Notes: generated by a model not told the origin, from the sequence alone. Shown: positions 47,642 through 57,481, numbered from the stretch's first letter. The stretch: 64,000 bases of DNA from Rhizobiales bacterium dw_265 (GCA_018449595.1 JAAVUU010000001.1:806001-870000), one strand, 5' to 3'. A program made the numbers and translations.

Positions 47642-48673
47642 TTAAGCGCCCGCCGCAACACGCCGTCCGGACTTTGCGGATTCGCCGTTTTTGACGGAAC
47701 CGCCCGTTTTCCTTGGGTTTTCGGGCTTGACCAGCCAGGCCCACATCTCGGCGCCGGCCGGTTTCTTCACTACTGGACCAATATGACAGCCGTGCAGCAT
47801 CGCCGGCCGGCCTGTCGCCAGTCCGTCAAACAGCCGCTCCAGGGCCTCGAATCGCGGGCGATAACCGCGTCCCGACACGCCCATCAGCACCGCCGCCAGC
47901 GCCCTGAGGCCCACCTCGCGCGGCGCGGCGGCCAGCGCGCGGACGTCCAGCAGCACACCCTCCTTCACCGGCCGGGCGGCGCGGGCCAGCACCGCCCCGG
48001 TCATCACCTCCAGCGCGGCGCGGGCCCGCGCCAGATGCGCGGCGGCGGCGGCGATGCGGGCCGGGGTCAGCCCCGCCTCGGCCAGGGCGGCCTGGGCCTT
48101 GCGGATCTTCACCCGGTCAAAGGCGGCATCGTCATTCATCGGATCGTCCAGCCAGTCCTGGCCGAGGGATGTGAGCCAGGCGCGCAGGTCATCGCGGCGC
48201 AAGGACAGAAGCGGGCGGTGGACGCGGAGGCTTTCGAACCCCCCGATCGGCCATGGCGCGACGGCGCGCATGGCGGCAAGCCCATCCAGCCCGCTACCCC
48301 GCGCCAGGCGCAGCAGGAAGGTCTCGGCCTGGTCGTCCTGCGTGTGGCCGACGAACAGGGTGGCGATCTTGTGCTTCACCAGCCAGGCGCCCATCAGCCG
48401 GTATCGCGCTTCGCGCGCCGCCGCCTCGATGCCGGACTTCACCTTGGCGCCGCGCCAGCGAAGGATATGCGCCTTCAGGCCGACCTGCTTCGCCCAGGCG
48501 GCGACCTGTCTGGCATCGCGGGCGGAATCCTTGCGCAGGCCGTGATCCACCGTCAGCACGGCCGGGGCGGGCAGCTTGCGCGCCTTGGCATGGTCCGCCA
48601 GCAGCCGCATCAGCGCGATGCTGTCGCCGCCCCCCGACACCGCGACGGCAACCGGACCATCATGCGCCGCCAT
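47642..48673 (-). CDS. tilS: tRNA(Ile)-lysidine synthase
   Basis: Converts C34 of the CAU-anticodon tRNA-Ile to lysidine. The PP-loop motif SGGGDS (residues 13-18 from ATG 48673; Gly replaces the more usual Pro/Lys) is followed by TVDHGLRKDS and GHTQDDQAETFLLRLARG, typical of TilS. The only other start (ATG 48787) would overlap cpoB by about 90 bp with an Arg/Pro-rich leader that looks like a shadow of cpoB. Confidence 0.9.
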   Translation of the reverse strand: MAAHDGPVAVAVSGGGDSIALMRLLADHAKARKLPAPAVLTVDHGLRKDSARDARQVAAWAKQVGLKAHILRWRGAKVKSGIEAAAREARYRLMGAWLVKHKIATLFVGHTQDDQAETFLLRLARGSGLDGLAAMRAVAPWPIGGFESLRVHRPLLSLRRDDLRAWLTSLGQDWLDDPMNDDAAFDRVKIRKAQAALAEAGLTPARIAAAAAHLARARAALEVMTGAVLARAARPVKEGVLLDVRALAAAPREVGLRALAAVLMGVSGRGYRPRFEALERLFDGLATGRPAMLHGCHIGPVVKKPAGAEMWAWLVKPENPRKTGGSVKNGESAKSGRRVAAGA

Positions 48674-48698
48674 CGCCTCCGCGAAGGCAGCCGCAAAC

Positions 48699-49694
48699 TT
48701 ATTTGCTGCAGGCGGTTTTCTTGAGGCCCGCGGCGGTGGCGAGCGTCTGCGGCGAGGCGTTGGGATATTTCGACTTGAGGAGCCCAAGCGTGGTGCAGCC
48801 TTCCGTTTTCTGGCCCATGCCCATGAAGGACTGGGCCAGCTTCAGCATAGCGTCCGGGGCGCGCTGCGACTTGGGATATTTCTTCAGCACCTCGGCAAAG
48901 CTGCGCGCCGCCGGGGCATAGTCCTGCTTGATGAAGCTGATATTGGCCACCCAGTAAATCGCCTGGGGCGCGAGGTCGGTGTCCTGCGGATTGGCGTCGG
49001 CATAACTGCGGAAGGCGGCCTGGGCTTCGTCATACTGGGCGCGGCTCATCAGGTTCATGGCCTGGTCGTATTGGACCGAATCGCCCTGCGGCCCGGCGTT
49101 CGACGGCGCGCCGCCGCCGGAGTCCATCGGCCCGGACCCCATGGGTAAAGTGCCCAGGGTGCCGGGCGGGCGGCCCCGCACCACGCCCGTGTCCTGCTGC
49201 GGCGGCGCGATGAAACCGCCGCCGCCATTCTGTCCGGTTGCGTCGATCGGCGGCAGGGGCGCGCCGGGCTGCAATCCGCTCTGGGAATAAGGTTGCGGCG
49301 CGACCGGCCCAGCCGAGGCGGTGCCCGCCGCGGCGCAGTTCATCGAATCGCCCGCACCAAGCTGCTGCGCCGACAGGGTACACAGCCGGTAGGCGAAATC
49401 CTTCTGCATCCGGTCGATCTTGTCGTTCTGGAGCTGGATCTGGTGCGCGAGCTCTTCATTGGCGCCGGTGGCCTGGCTCAGGCTCTGGGTCAGCCCGCGT
49501 ACCTTGTCTTCCAGCGCCCGGATGCGGGCATCCTGCTGCTGGGCCTCGCCTTGCAGGGCCTGGATGCCGCTGTCCTGCGCCGCCTCATGGGCCTTTTCCT
49601 CGTCGCTGGGGCCGAAAATCTGGGCGCTGGCCGGAAGCGGCGCGAACGCAAGGCAAAGAGCCAGGACGGAAACCGCAATGCGCTGAATCATCAT
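48699..49694 (-). CDS. cpoB: Cell division coordinator CpoB (YbgF)
   Basis: Periplasmic protein that links Tol-Pal to PBP1b activity. About 331 residues: signal peptide ending PASAQ, a coiled coil (about 45-105: GIQALQGEAQQQDARIRALE onward), a Gly/Pro/Gln-rich linker, and three TPR-like repeats at the C-terminus (YDQAMNLMSRAQYDEAQAAF, YWVANISFIKQDYAPAARSF). AAGG lies six bases before ATG 49694. Downstream of pal behind a terminator. Confidence 0.93.
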   Translation of the reverse strand: MMIQRIAVSVLALCLAFAPLPASAQIFGPSDEEKAHEAAQDSGIQALQGEAQQQDARIRALEDKVRGLTQSLSQATGANEELAHQIQLQNDKIDRMQKDFAYRLCTLSAQQLGAGDSMNCAAAGTASAGPVAPQPYSQSGLQPGAPLPPIDATGQNGGGGFIAPPQQDTGVVRGRPPGTLGTLPMGSGPMDSGGGAPSNAGPQGDSVQYDQAMNLMSRAQYDEAQAAFRSYADANPQDTDLAPQAIYWVANISFIKQDYAPAARSFAEVLKKYPKSQRAPDAMLKLAQSFMGMGQKTEGCTTLGLLKSKYPNASPQTLATAAGLKKTACSK

Positions 49695-49722
49695 GAGCAA
49701 CCTTCTAGGAAGCCTTTAAAGC

Positions 49723-49759
49723 AAAAAAGGGGCGCGGGTATGAACCCACGCCCCTTTTG
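49723..49759 (-). terminator. Terminator between pal and cpoB
   Basis: AAAAGGGGCGTGGGT and ACCCGCGCCCCTTTT form a 15-base stem with one mismatch on the minus strand, ending in TTTTTT. It probably reduces rather than blocks read-through into cpoB. Confidence 0.85.
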
Positions 49760-49772
49760 CGTTGCCGTCAAA

Positions 49773-50300
49773 TTACGAATTCGCGCCGGCGGTGATGGTG
49801 GTGACGCCGCGGCGGTTCTGCGCCCAGCAGCCCTCGTTGGACTCGGTGCAGATCGGACGTTCCTTGCCATAGGAGACGGTTTCGACCCGGCCGGTGGAAA
49901 CGCCCTGGCTGACCAGATATTCCTTCACGGCATTGGCGCGGCGCGCGCCCAGCGCCAGGTTGTATTCGCGGGTGCCGCGTTCGTCGGCATGGCCCTCGAC
50001 CGTCACCCGAACCGCCGGATAGCGGGCGAGCCAGGCAGCCTGGCGGCCCAGGAGGGCCTTGTCGGCGTCTTCGATATTATACTCGTTGAGGGCGAAATGG
50101 ACGGTGTCGCCGACATTGACGCGGAAGTCTTCCGCGCTGCCGGGCAGGATGGAAGAGGTGACGGGCGCGGGCGCGGCGGCCGGCGGCGGCGGGGCCGGCG
50201 GCGGCGCGGTGTTCACGGCTTCCTGCTTGTGCGTGCAGGCGCCCAGCAGCAGGGCCGCCGACAAAGCGGCGAATTTCAAGCTATTGGAAAATCGAATCAT
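49773..50300 (-). CDS. pal: Peptidoglycan-associated lipoprotein Pal
   Basis: Outer-membrane lipoprotein that binds peptidoglycan. The 175-residue protein has lipobox LLGAC (Cys about 22), a Pro/Ala-rich spacer ([14 protein letters not shown]) and an OmpA-like domain with [25 protein letters not shown] lies eight bases before ATG 50300, which fixes the start. The 148 bp upstream is AT-rich and may hold a separate promoter. Confidence 0.97.
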   Translation of the reverse strand: MIRFSNSLKFAALSAALLLGACTHKQEAVNTAPPPAPPPPAAAPAPVTSSILPGSAEDFRVNVGDTVHFALNEYNIEDADKALLGRQAAWLARYPAVRVTVEGHADERGTREYNLALGARRANAVKEYLVSQGVSTGRVETVSYGKERPICTESNEGCWAQNRRGVTTITAGANS

Positions 50301-50448
50301 CTTGGAATCTCCTGGAAGCGAAGGCCCACGGTGCGGAAGGCACCCAACGCTAGAGAAATAACGGCGCACCTAAATCGTAAAACGCATTAGAAGGCGAAAA
50401 GAACCAAACTTTGCGTTCAAAATTAGACCAATTCTAGAAGAAACGCCC
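50301..50448 (-). promoter_or_regulatory. tolB-pal intergenic region
   Basis: 148 bp of unusually AT-rich DNA for this segment between tolB and pal. It likely contains a promoter for pal, since pal is often needed in excess over TolB, but I see no single convincing -35/-10 pair. Confidence 0.4.
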
Positions 50449-51759
50449 TTACTGGATCAAGGGCGACCAGGCCGGATCGGAGGCAGAACCGGGCGTCAGA
50501 ACCCGGCGCTCGTTGCGGCCCGTCACGTCCACCGACCATACCTGCGAATCGCGACCGCCCGGCGACACGCGGGTGAACATCAGAACGCGGCCATTGGGCG
50601 CCCAGGTGGGGCCTTCGTCGTGATAGGCGTTGGTGAGCATGCGCTCGCCGGAGCCGTCGGGACGCATGACCCCGATGGTGAAATGGGCCCCCTGCTGCCT
50701 GGTGAAGGCCAGCAGGTCGCCGCGCGGGCTCCAGACCGGGGTGCCGTTGCCGCCCGCGCCGAAGCTGACCCGGTGCTGGCCCGAACCGTCGGCATTCATG
50801 ACATAAATCTGCTGGCTGCCGCCGCGGTCGGATTCAAAGGCGATCTGGCGGCCGTCCGGCGAGAAGCTGGGGGCGGTGTCGATCGCCGGATCGGTGGTCA
50901 GGCGGCGGATGGAGCGCGAGCGCAGGTCCATCACATAAATGTCGGAATTGCCCGCCGTCTCCAGGGTCAGCGCCACGCTGTTGCCGTCGGGCGAGAAGCG
51001 CGGCGAAAAGGTCATGTTGGGGAAATTGCCCAGCATCTCCTGCCTGCCGGTCTCGATGTCGAACAGATAGACCCGCGGCTTGGCGCCGATATAGGACATA
51101 TAGGCGATCATCTGGGCGGTGGGGTTGAAGCGCGGCGTCAGCACCATGTAGTCGCCACGGGTCAGGAAGATCGGATTGGCGCCATCCTCGTCCATGATCG
51201 CCAGCCGCTTGACCCGCTTGATGGCGGGGCCGGTCTCGGAAATGAAGACGATGCGGGTGTCGAAATAGCCCTTTTCTCCCGTAATGCGCTCGTAAATGGC
51301 GTCCGACACCATATGGGCGATGCGCCGCCAGTTCTCGGGCGTGGTGAAGAACTGCAGCCCCAGCATCTGGCTTTCGCCATAGACATCCCACAGGCGGAAA
51401 TCCACCCGCAGCCGCCCGTCCGGCTGCTGGGTCACCTGGCCGGTCACCAGGCCCTGGGCGGTGATGGAACGCCAGCTCTGGAAATTGGGCACGGTGTTGA
51501 TGTTGGTGACGTGCTCGACAAAACCCTTGGGGTCCAGGGGGCGGAAAAGCCCCGAGCGTTCCAGGTCGGCGCGCACCACCCCGGCGATATTGGCGCCGGC
51601 CGCCGGATCGCCGCCGCCGCCGGGCACGAAATCGGGAATGGCGATGGGCAGCGGCTGGGCATTGCCCTGGGTCACGTCCACCGTCAGGGCGGCGCTGGCC
51701 GGCAGCGACGCGAGCGCGAAGGCCAGCAATGCGGCGCACAGGACGAGAAATTTCTTCAT
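50449..51759 (-). CDS. tolB: Tol-Pal periplasmic protein TolB
   Basis: A 436-residue beta-propeller that binds Pal. Signal peptide about 1-23 (LASLPASAA), N-terminal domain ([24 protein letters not shown]), then five to six WD40-like blades with recurrent FSPDG/IY.MDL patterns ([35 protein letters not shown]). Fits family length. Confidence 0.97.
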   Translation of the reverse strand: MKKFLVLCAALLAFALASLPASAALTVDVTQGNAQPLPIAIPDFVPGGGGDPAAGANIAGVVRADLERSGLFRPLDPKGFVEHVTNINTVPNFQSWRSITAQGLVTGQVTQQPDGRLRVDFRLWDVYGESQMLGLQFFTTPENWRRIAHMVSDAIYERITGEKGYFDTRIVFISETGPAIKRVKRLAIMDEDGANPIFLTRGDYMVLTPRFNPTAQMIAYMSYIGAKPRVYLFDIETGRQEMLGNFPNMTFSPRFSPDGNSVALTLETAGNSDIYVMDLRSRSIRRLTTDPAIDTAPSFSPDGRQIAFESDRGGSQQIYVMNADGSGQHRVSFGAGGNGTPVWSPRGDLLAFTRQQGAHFTIGVMRPDGSGERMLTNAYHDEGPTWAPNGRVLMFTRVSPGGRDSQVWSVDVTGRNERRVLTPGSASDPAWSPLIQ

Positions 51760-51826
51760 GGTCTTCTCCCGGCAATATCGAGCGCCAATAACATGGCTCC
51801 AACAAGGCAGTCCGATTATTGTTCCA

Positions 51827-52696
51827 TCATTGCATCATCTGGCGCGGATCGAAGCGCAGCGGATTGATCTCGCGCCACACATTATAGCGGTCGGCGGGCA
51901 GCCTGTAGGGCTGGCACTGATAGATGGCGCGGCTGGCGGCCTCGGCGGCGGCGCGGGTATAGCCGTTGCCGGCGGCCTGGGCGGCGGTCGAGGGCGTCAT
52001 CTGCAAGCGCGCCACCGTGCCGTCGGGGTTGAGGTTGAGGTCATAATCCACCACCAGGTCGCGGGCATCGGGCGCGCCGGTGGGCGGCGACCAGCAGCGG
52101 TACATCTGGCTCTTGAGCGCATCGGCCAGGTCGGCGGTCATCATGGTGCCCGCGCCGACGCCCTGGATGACGCGCGGCCCCGGCTTGACGTTTTTCTGGG
52201 CCTTGTCGGGTGTGGTCAGCTTGTTGAGCAAAGCGGCGAAGTCCTGCTGCGCTTCCTTTTTGGTCTGCGGCTTCTCGACCGGCTTGTCGGTGTCGGGCTT
52301 CTTTTCTTTTTGAATGTCGAACTTCGGCACCGGCGGCTCGGGCGCGGGCTCGACATCCTGCATCTGGGGCTGGATCGGCTCGGGCGCCGGCGGTGTCGGC
52401 ATGTCCATCTTTTCCGGCTCCGGCGCAGGCGGAGTGGGCGGGGCCTGGGCCGCGACATTGGTCTGGTCGGCGACGGTCACCAGGTCCACCGGCACGACAT
52501 GGCTGTCTTCCGGGGTGGAGAGATTGCGCTGGAAGGTGAGGAAGGCGGCGGCAAGGATCAGCCCGTGAAACAGGATCGAGCCGAAGATGCCGAACGGCTG
52601 GCTGCGGGCGGTGGTCGGCCTTTGTCTTGTGAAGCTGGCCCGGCGCACCGCCGGCTGCGCCGCCTTACGGCGCGTCGGGCTTGGGTTTGACGACAT
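51827..52696 (-). CDS. tolA: TolA-like envelope protein (TonB-type C-terminus)
   Basis: A 289-residue protein with one membrane helix (about residues 34-56, [18 protein letters not shown]), a Pro/Glu/Lys-rich periplasmic spacer (about 85-165) and a C-terminal domain with [20 protein letters not shown]. It links TolQR in the inner membrane to TolB/Pal. ATG 52696 overlaps tolR by 32 bp; a GTG at 52648 is possible but less well supported. Confidence 0.88.
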   Translation of the reverse strand: MSSNPSPTRRKAAQPAVRRASFTRQRPTTARSQPFGIFGSILFHGLILAAAFLTFQRNLSTPEDSHVVPVDLVTVADQTNVAAQAPPTPPAPEPEKMDMPTPPAPEPIQPQMQDVEPAPEPPVPKFDIQKEKKPDTDKPVEKPQTKKEAQQDFAALLNKLTTPDKAQKNVKPGPRVIQGVGAGTMMTADLADALKSQMYRCWSPPTGAPDARDLVVDYDLNLNPDGTVARLQMTPSTAAQAAGNGYTRAAAEAASRAIYQCQPYRLPADRYNVWREINPLRFDPRQMMQ

Positions 52697-53117
52697 CGGT
52701 CACCAGCCCGATATGGGTAAAGCCCGCCGAGGCCAGCAGGCCCATCACTTCCATCACCTTGCCATAGTTGGCGCGGTCGTCGCCGCGCACGAAGATGCGC
52801 TGGTTGTAGCCGTTGCTGGCGATCGCCGTCAGCTTGTCCACCAGCACGGCCTCAGGCACCTGTTCCTTCTGCAGGAAGATGGTGCCGTCGCGGCGCACGG
52901 TGATGGACAAGGGCTCGCGGTCCTGGCCCAGCGCCGGGGCCTTGGTCTTGGGCAGGTCCACCGGCACGCCCACCGTGAGCAGCGGCGCGGTGACCATGAA
53001 GACGATCAGCAGCACCAGCATCACGTCCACGAAGGGCGTGACATTGATCTCGGCCATGGCGCGGCGGCGCATCCGGCCCCGGCCGCGCGACGTGCCTTGC
53101 TGGATGCCGCCGGCCAT
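52665..53117 (-). CDS. tolR: Biopolymer transport protein TolR
   Basis: A 150-residue ExbD/TolR protein: short cytosolic Arg-rich start, one helix with the proton-path Asp (AEINVTPFVDVMLVLLIVFM) and a periplasmic domain (FVRGDDRANYGKVMEVMGLL). Its ATG overlaps the tolQ stop as TGATG. Confidence 0.96.
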   Translation of the reverse strand: MAGGIQQGTSRGRGRMRRRAMAEINVTPFVDVMLVLLIVFMVTAPLLTVGVPVDLPKTKAPALGQDREPLSITVRRDGTIFLQKEQVPEAVLVDKLTAIASNGYNQRIFVRGDDRANYGKVMEVMGLLASAGFTHIGLVTDVVKPKPDAP

Positions 53118-53989
53118 CAGCGCGACGCCTTCTCATCGAGCTGACGGGAAAGAATAGCGGAGAATTCGTCGGCAAAGGCGTCGAGCTGGTTCACATAGCG
53201 GCCGATATCGGCCACGAAGCGGTTGTAGAAGATGACGGCGGGAATGGCCGCCAGAAGTCCCATCGCCGTCGCGAACAGGGCTTCGGCGATGCCCGGCGCC
53301 ACCACGGCCAGGGTGGTGTCATGCCGCGCGGCGATGGCGCCAAAGGAATTCATGATGCCCCACACCGTGCCGAACAGGCCGACAAAGGGCGACACCGAGC
53401 CGACGGTGGCCAGCACGCCCAGGTTTTTCTCGATCCCATCGGTTTCCCGCAGGATGGTGACATTCATCGCCTTGTCGATGCGTTCCTTGACGCCGCCGAC
53501 CAGGGATTCGCGCAACGGCGTGCCGCCCTCGAAGGCGCGGCGCCATTCGCGCAGCCCGGCGATGAACAGGGCGGCCAGGGGATGGTCGTTGCGGGCGGCG
53601 AACTGCTGGTACAGTTCGTCCAGCGACTGGCCGGACCAGAACAGCTTTTCGAACTTGCGCGCCTTGCGCTTGAGGCCGGAGAGCGTCAGCAGCTTGTTGA
53701 AGATGATGGTCCAGGACCATAGCGACGCCAGCAGCAGCAGGATCATCACCGCCTTCACGATGACGTCGGCGCGCAGGAACATGGAGACGATGTTGAAGGT
53801 GCCATCGCCGCCCATGCCGGCGCTGCTGGCCGGCGCCCCCGGCGGCGGCGCCAGGGACTGGGTGTCGGCGGCGGGGCCGGTGGGGGCTGCGATCGGCGCG
53901 CTCTGAACGCCTTGCGCCAGGGCGACAGCGGAGGGCAGAACCAGGATCGCGGCCAGAATCAGTAGAAGAGCGGCGACATGCTTTATCAT
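53117..53989 (-). CDS. tolQ: Biopolymer transport protein TolQ with signal-peptide-like N-terminal extension
   Basis: A 290-residue MotA/TolQ/ExbB protein. The conserved part begins near residue 64 (FNIVSMFLRADVIVKAVMIL) and includes LGVLATVGSVSPFVGLFGTV and ALFATAMGLLAAIPAVIFYN. Before it lies a signal-like stretch (ALLLILAAILVLPSAVALA) and a Pro/Ala spacer, making it about 60 residues longer than usual TolQ. AAGG seven bases before ATG 53989 supports the long form; the internal ATG at 53815 has no such site. Confidence 0.92.
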   Translation of the reverse strand: MIKHVAALLLILAAILVLPSAVALAQGVQSAPIAAPTGPAADTQSLAPPPGAPASSAGMGGDGTFNIVSMFLRADVIVKAVMILLLLASLWSWTIIFNKLLTLSGLKRKARKFEKLFWSGQSLDELYQQFAARNDHPLAALFIAGLREWRRAFEGGTPLRESLVGGVKERIDKAMNVTILRETDGIEKNLGVLATVGSVSPFVGLFGTVWGIMNSFGAIAARHDTTLAVVAPGIAEALFATAMGLLAAIPAVIFYNRFVADIGRYVNQLDAFADEFSAILSRQLDEKASR

Positions 53990-54060
53990 CGAAAAACCTT
54001 CTGGCGCCGGGGATTAGCAGCTAATGGCGTGCGATTTGGGCCGAAATTTGGCGGCTGGGT

Positions 54061-54513
54061 TCAAGTTTCTTCCGCGACAAGAAAAGGTGCAAGAGTCTCA
54101 AGGATGTTTTTGGGCAGGCGCCGGGGCCTGCCTGTCAACGTGGTGATGCAGGCTTCGATCCGTCCCACCGCCAGCAACACATCGCCGCAGACGATCCGTT
54201 GCAGGGCCTTCATGCGCGCGCCCGACAGGCCGATCAGATTGGTGCGGACATTTATGACGTCATCAAGACGCGCCGGGCGATGGTAGTCCACCGCGATGCG
54301 GCGAATGGTCCAGGCGGTGGGCTCGTCATCCTCCAGCCCCGCCATTTTCGAAATCCCCGCCAGGCGGAAGAATTCGGTGCGGCCGCGCTCCATGTAGCGC
54401 AGGTAATTGGCGTGATAGACCACGCCCGACAGGTCGGTGTCCTCATAATAGATGCTGACCGGCAGGACATGGGTCTTGCCGTCGAAAGAACCGAGACCTT
54501 TCAGCTTTGTCAT
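54061..54513 (-). CDS. ybgC: Acyl-CoA thioesterase YbgC
   Basis: A 150-residue hot-dog fold thioesterase of the tol-pal cluster. The active-site stretch is YYEDTDLSGVVYHANYLRYM (catalytic Asp near residue 28) followed by ERGRTEFFR. It acts on acyl-CoA or acyl-ACP; its link to Tol-Pal is positional. ATG overlaps the GNAT stop by four bases. Confidence 0.95.
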   Translation of the reverse strand: MTKLKGLGSFDGKTHVLPVSIYYEDTDLSGVVYHANYLRYMERGRTEFFRLAGISKMAGLEDDEPTAWTIRRIAVDYHRPARLDDVINVRTNLIGLSGARMKALQRIVCGDVLLAVGRIEACITTLTGRPRRLPKNILETLAPFLVAEET

Positions 54514-55034
54514 GTGAGGCGCGCGCGGGTGAAAGTCAGAACGGGCTGCTCCTTATAGAGCGCGTCCTGCGCGGGACGGTAACCCGCCCCGGCCGCGACC
54601 TTCTGCGATACCAGATTGCCGGGCGCGATCATGCACCAGGTTTCGGGGGCATCCAGGTTTTCATCGGCCCAGGCAACTATCCGCGCCACGGCCTCATGAG
54701 CAAAGCCCCGGCCATGGAAATCAGGCGCAATGATCCAGCCGGCCTCGGGCCGGTCACGGTAGGGCAGCAGCAACGGGCGGCGTGCCTCGAAAAATCCCAC
54801 GCCCCCGGCATAGGCGCCGCTGGCCTTGTCTTCCACCGCCCAATAGCCAAAGCCCGACAGATGCCAGCGGCCGAAATTGCTCTGAAAGCGAAGCCACACA
54901 TCTTCCTCGCTGCGGGCCGATCCGCCGAAATGGCTGAGGGTGCGCGGATCGGTCCACATCGCCAGATTGGCGGGGAAATCCGACAGCCGGGATTCGCGTA
55001 AGATCAGGCGCTCTGTTTCCAACACGGGAATCAT
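54510..55034 (-). CDS. GNAT-family acetyltransferase (RimJ/RimL-like)
   Basis: A 174-residue protein starting [20 protein letters not shown], typical of the RimJ/RimL branch, with [20 protein letters not shown] as the acetyl-CoA motif and [20 protein letters not shown]. Substrate unknown. It sits between ruvB and ybgC with four-base overlaps at both ends, so it is part of the ruv-ybgC-tol run. Confidence 0.88.
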   Translation of the reverse strand: MIPVLETERLILRESRLSDFPANLAMWTDPRTLSHFGGSARSEEDVWLRFQSNFGRWHLSGFGYWAVEDKASGAYAGGVGFFEARRPLLLPYRDRPEAGWIIAPDFHGRGFAHEAVARIVAWADENLDAPETWCMIAPGNLVSQKVAAGAGYRPAQDALYKEQPVLTFTRARLT

Positions 55035-56071
55035 TCGTCGTCATCCAGTGGCAGGGGCGTCTGCACCGGCGGCATGGCGGGCGCATCCAGGCCGATATGG
55101 CCATAGGCGGCGCTGGTCAGCATGCGGCCGCGCGGCGTGCGCTGCACGAAACCCTGCTGCATCAGATAGGGCTCGACGATTTCCTCGATGGCGTCGCGCG
55201 CCTCGCCCAGGGCGGCGGCGATGGTCTCGATGCCGACGGGGCCGCCGCTGTAATGCTCGGCGATCAAAGTGAGATAGCGGCGGTCGAAACCGTCCAGCCC
55301 GCGCTTGTCCACTTCCAGCCGGGTCAGGGCGGCATCGGCAATCCTGGCATCCACCACCGGCTGTTTGGCCACGGCGGCGAAGTCGCGCACGCGTTTCAGC
55401 AGCCGACCGGCGATGCGCGGGGTGCCTCTGCTGCGGGCGGCGATTTCCTGCGCGCCCTCGGTCGTCAGGTCGAATCCCAAAACACGCGCGCCGCGTTCGA
55501 CAATCGAGAGCAGTTCGCCGGGGGTATAGAAATTCAGACGCACCGGAATGCCGAAACGGTCGCGCAACGGCGTGGTGATAAGCCCCGAGCGCGTCGTCGC
55601 CCCGACAAGTGTGAAAGGCGCCAGCTGGATTTTCACCGACCGCGCCGCCGGGCCCTCGCCGATCATCAGGTCGAGTTCGTAATCCTCCATCGCGGGATAA
55701 AGGATTTCCTCCACCGCCGGATTGAGGCGATGGATTTCGTCGATGAACAGAACGTCGCGCGGTTCCAGGTTGGTCAGGATGGCGGCGAGATCGCCCGCCT
55801 TGGCCAGCACCGGGCCGGAGGTCGAACGGAAGTTGACTCCCAGTTCACGCGCCACGATCTGCGCCAGGGTGGTCTTGCCCAGGCCGGGCGGGCCGTGGAA
55901 CAGCACATGATCCAGCGCCTCGGCCCGCGCCCGGGCCGCATCAATAAAGACCGACAGGTTCTCGCGCGCCTGCTGCTGCCCCACGAAATCCGCCAGCCGC
56001 TTGGGCCGCAGCGAGGCTTCCAGGGTGTCGTCGTCGCTGCGTTCGGGGGTCACAAGGCGTCCGATTGGCAT
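55031..56071 (-). CDS. ruvB: Holliday junction branch migration ATPase RuvB
   Basis: A 346-residue AAA+ motor. Starts with the [13 protein letters not shown] motif, Walker A GPPGLGKT at 60-67, Walker [11 protein letters not shown], sensor [19 protein letters not shown] and a C-terminal winged helix ([17 protein letters not shown]). Its ATG overlaps the stop of the upstream 46-residue ORF (TGATG). Confidence 0.98.
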   Translation of the reverse strand: MPIGRLVTPERSDDDTLEASLRPKRLADFVGQQQARENLSVFIDAARARAEALDHVLFHGPPGLGKTTLAQIVARELGVNFRSTSGPVLAKAGDLAAILTNLEPRDVLFIDEIHRLNPAVEEILYPAMEDYELDLMIGEGPAARSVKIQLAPFTLVGATTRSGLITTPLRDRFGIPVRLNFYTPGELLSIVERGARVLGFDLTTEGAQEIAARSRGTPRIAGRLLKRVRDFAAVAKQPVVDARIADAALTRLEVDKRGLDGFDRRYLTLIAEHYSGGPVGIETIAAALGEARDAIEEIVEPYLMQQGFVQRTPRGRMLTSAAYGHIGLDAPAMPPVQTPLPLDDDE

Positions 56072-56211
56072 CAGAGCGTTGCGTAGGCGCGATTATCGGC
56101 GGCGCCAGCCCATTCCTGGAAGGTCAAAAAAGGATCAGTTATCAGCGGTCGCTTCCTGGGTTTTGCGGATTTCTTTCTCGGGGCTGTACGTCGTGTATTT
56201 TTCTTAGTCAT
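56071..56211 (-). CDS. 46-residue basic protein coupled to ruvB
   Basis: Starts [20 protein letters not shown] and ends [20 protein letters not shown] before Thr-Leu. The N-terminal half is strongly basic; the tail F.EW...AD..AYA.L resembles the C-terminal end of several small antitoxin-like and uncharacterised alphaproteobacterial proteins. The stop overlaps the ruvB ATG as TGATG, which argues for real translation. No function can be assigned. It separates ruvB from ruvA together with a repeat. Confidence 0.6.
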   Translation of the reverse strand: MTKKNTRRTAPRKKSAKPRKRPLITDPFLTFQEWAGAADNRAYATL

Positions 56212-56230
56212 CTGCATTTCCGATCAAGAC

Positions 56231-56293
56231 CTCATCCTTCGACAAGCGCAGGATGAGAACGAGTTTATCCCCCTCATGCTGAACTTGTCGAAG
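56231..56293. repeat. CTTCGACAAG repeat between ruvA and the small ORF
   Basis: CTTCGACAAG (56237-56246) and CTTGTCGAAG (56284-56293) form an inverted pair, with a smaller CTCATCC/GGATGAG hairpin inside. Elements with the phrase CTTCGACAAGC.CAGGATGAG are common interspersed repeats in alphaproteobacteria. Confidence 0.65.
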
Positions 56294-56295
56294 CA

Positions 56296-56901
56296 TCATC
56301 GCGCCATCCCCTTCAGCGCTTCCCGGATCAGGACCGAGGCTTCGGTGTGTTCGCCCAGCGCCTGCGCGGCGCGGGCCACGGCCTCGGCGGCGCGGGCATC
56401 GCTGTAGCCCAGATGGATCAGGGCCGAAACCGCGTCGCTTTCCGGCCCGCGCGGGGCATGCGCGATGGCGACGGCAGCACCGTCTTCATGGCCCAAAAGC
56501 ATCGAGGGCGCTTTGTCCTTGAGTTCGGTGGCGATGCGCAGCGCCAGTTTCGGCCCCACACCGGGCGCGCGGCCGATCATCGCCTTGTCACCCAGCGCCA
56601 GCGCGCGGCTCAGGTCGCGCGGCGACAGCGTCGACAGCACCGCCAGCGCCACCTTGCCGCCGACACTCTGCACGGTCTGCAGCAGGCGGAACCAGTCGCG
56701 TTCCTCGGCGCTGCCGAAGCCGTACAGCCGGATGGCGTCGTCGCTGACCTTCATCTCGATCATCAGGCTGGCATGCGCTCCCACCGACAGGCGCGACAGG
56801 GTCGAGGCCGGGCACTGCACCAGATAGCCGACGCCGTTCACATCCAGGATCACCGTATCCTCGGTGATGGAATCCACGATGCCGGTGAGTTTGCCGATCA
56901 T
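56296..56901 (-). CDS. ruvA: Holliday junction DNA helicase subunit RuvA
   Basis: A 201-residue protein: OB fold (MIGKLTGIVDSITEDTVILD, GVGYLVQCP), tandem helix-hairpin-helix motifs (LQTVQSVGGKVALAVLS, RAPGVGPKLALRIATELKD) and the C-terminal UBA-like domain that contacts RuvB (SDAVSALIHLGYSDARAAEA). ATG 56901 overlaps the ruvC stop by one base. Confidence 0.97.
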   Translation of the reverse strand: MIGKLTGIVDSITEDTVILDVNGVGYLVQCPASTLSRLSVGAHASLMIEMKVSDDAIRLYGFGSAEERDWFRLLQTVQSVGGKVALAVLSTLSPRDLSRALALGDKAMIGRAPGVGPKLALRIATELKDKAPSMLLGHEDGAAVAIAHAPRGPESDAVSALIHLGYSDARAAEAVARAAQALGEHTEASVLIREALKGMAR

Positions 56902-57404
56902 CATCCGACAACCATTCTTGCGCGGGTCGTCGAAAGATGCGCATGGGCAATTGCCGCCGCCAGCGCATCGGCGGCATCCGCCTGCGTCACGCCGCAGGCC
57001 GGCAGCAGGCGCTTGACCATGAACTGCACCTGCTCCTTGCCCGCATGCCCGGCGCCGACGACGCATTTCTTGATATGGTTGGGGGCATATTCGGCGATCT
57101 CCAGCCCCGCCTGGGCGGCCGCCAGCAGCGCCACGGCGCGGGCATGGCCGATCTTCAATGCCGCCTGCGGATCGCGGGCGACAAAAGCCTGCTCCACGGC
57201 GATGGCGCGGGGACCGTGGGTCTCGATGACGACGGACAAAGCCTGATGCAGCTGCATCAACCGCACGCCCAGCCCCACCGCCGGCTTGGTGGCGATCACG
57301 CCATGGGCGACATGGGCCAGCCGCGAGCCCGAAACATCAATCACCCCCCAGCCCATGGCCGACAGGCCAGGGTCCAGGCCAAGGATGCGAATCGAGAGGC
57401 TCAT
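56901..57404 (-). CDS. ruvC: Crossover junction endodeoxyribonuclease RuvC
   Basis: A 167-residue resolvase with an RNase H fold: ILGLDPGLSAMGWGV (first catalytic Asp near residue 11), AIAVEQAFVARDPQAALKIG (Glu) and VKRLLPACGVTQADAADALAAAIAHAH (two further acidic residues near the C-terminus; shown here only in part: QADAADALAAA). First of the ruvC-ruvA-(ORF)-ruvB series. Confidence 0.97.
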   Translation of the reverse strand: MSLSIRILGLDPGLSAMGWGVIDVSGSRLAHVAHGVIATKPAVGLGVRLMQLHQALSVVIETHGPRAIAVEQAFVARDPQAALKIGHARAVALLAAAQAGLEIAEYAPNHIKKCVVGAGHAGKEQVQFMVKRLLPACGVTQADAADALAAAIAHAHLSTTRARMVVG

Positions 57405-57481
57405 GCCCCCTTTGTACCCTTTATGTTCGGGCCTTTCCTAGGCAGGGCCGCCATGATGTCATTTCATCTTCAAGGCGGTGA

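Noticed and set aside
48674..48787. Longer N-terminus for TilS
   Set aside because: The extension is Arg/Pro-rich, lies inside cpoB, and does not resemble the family; the P-loop is already near the N-terminus from ATG 48673.
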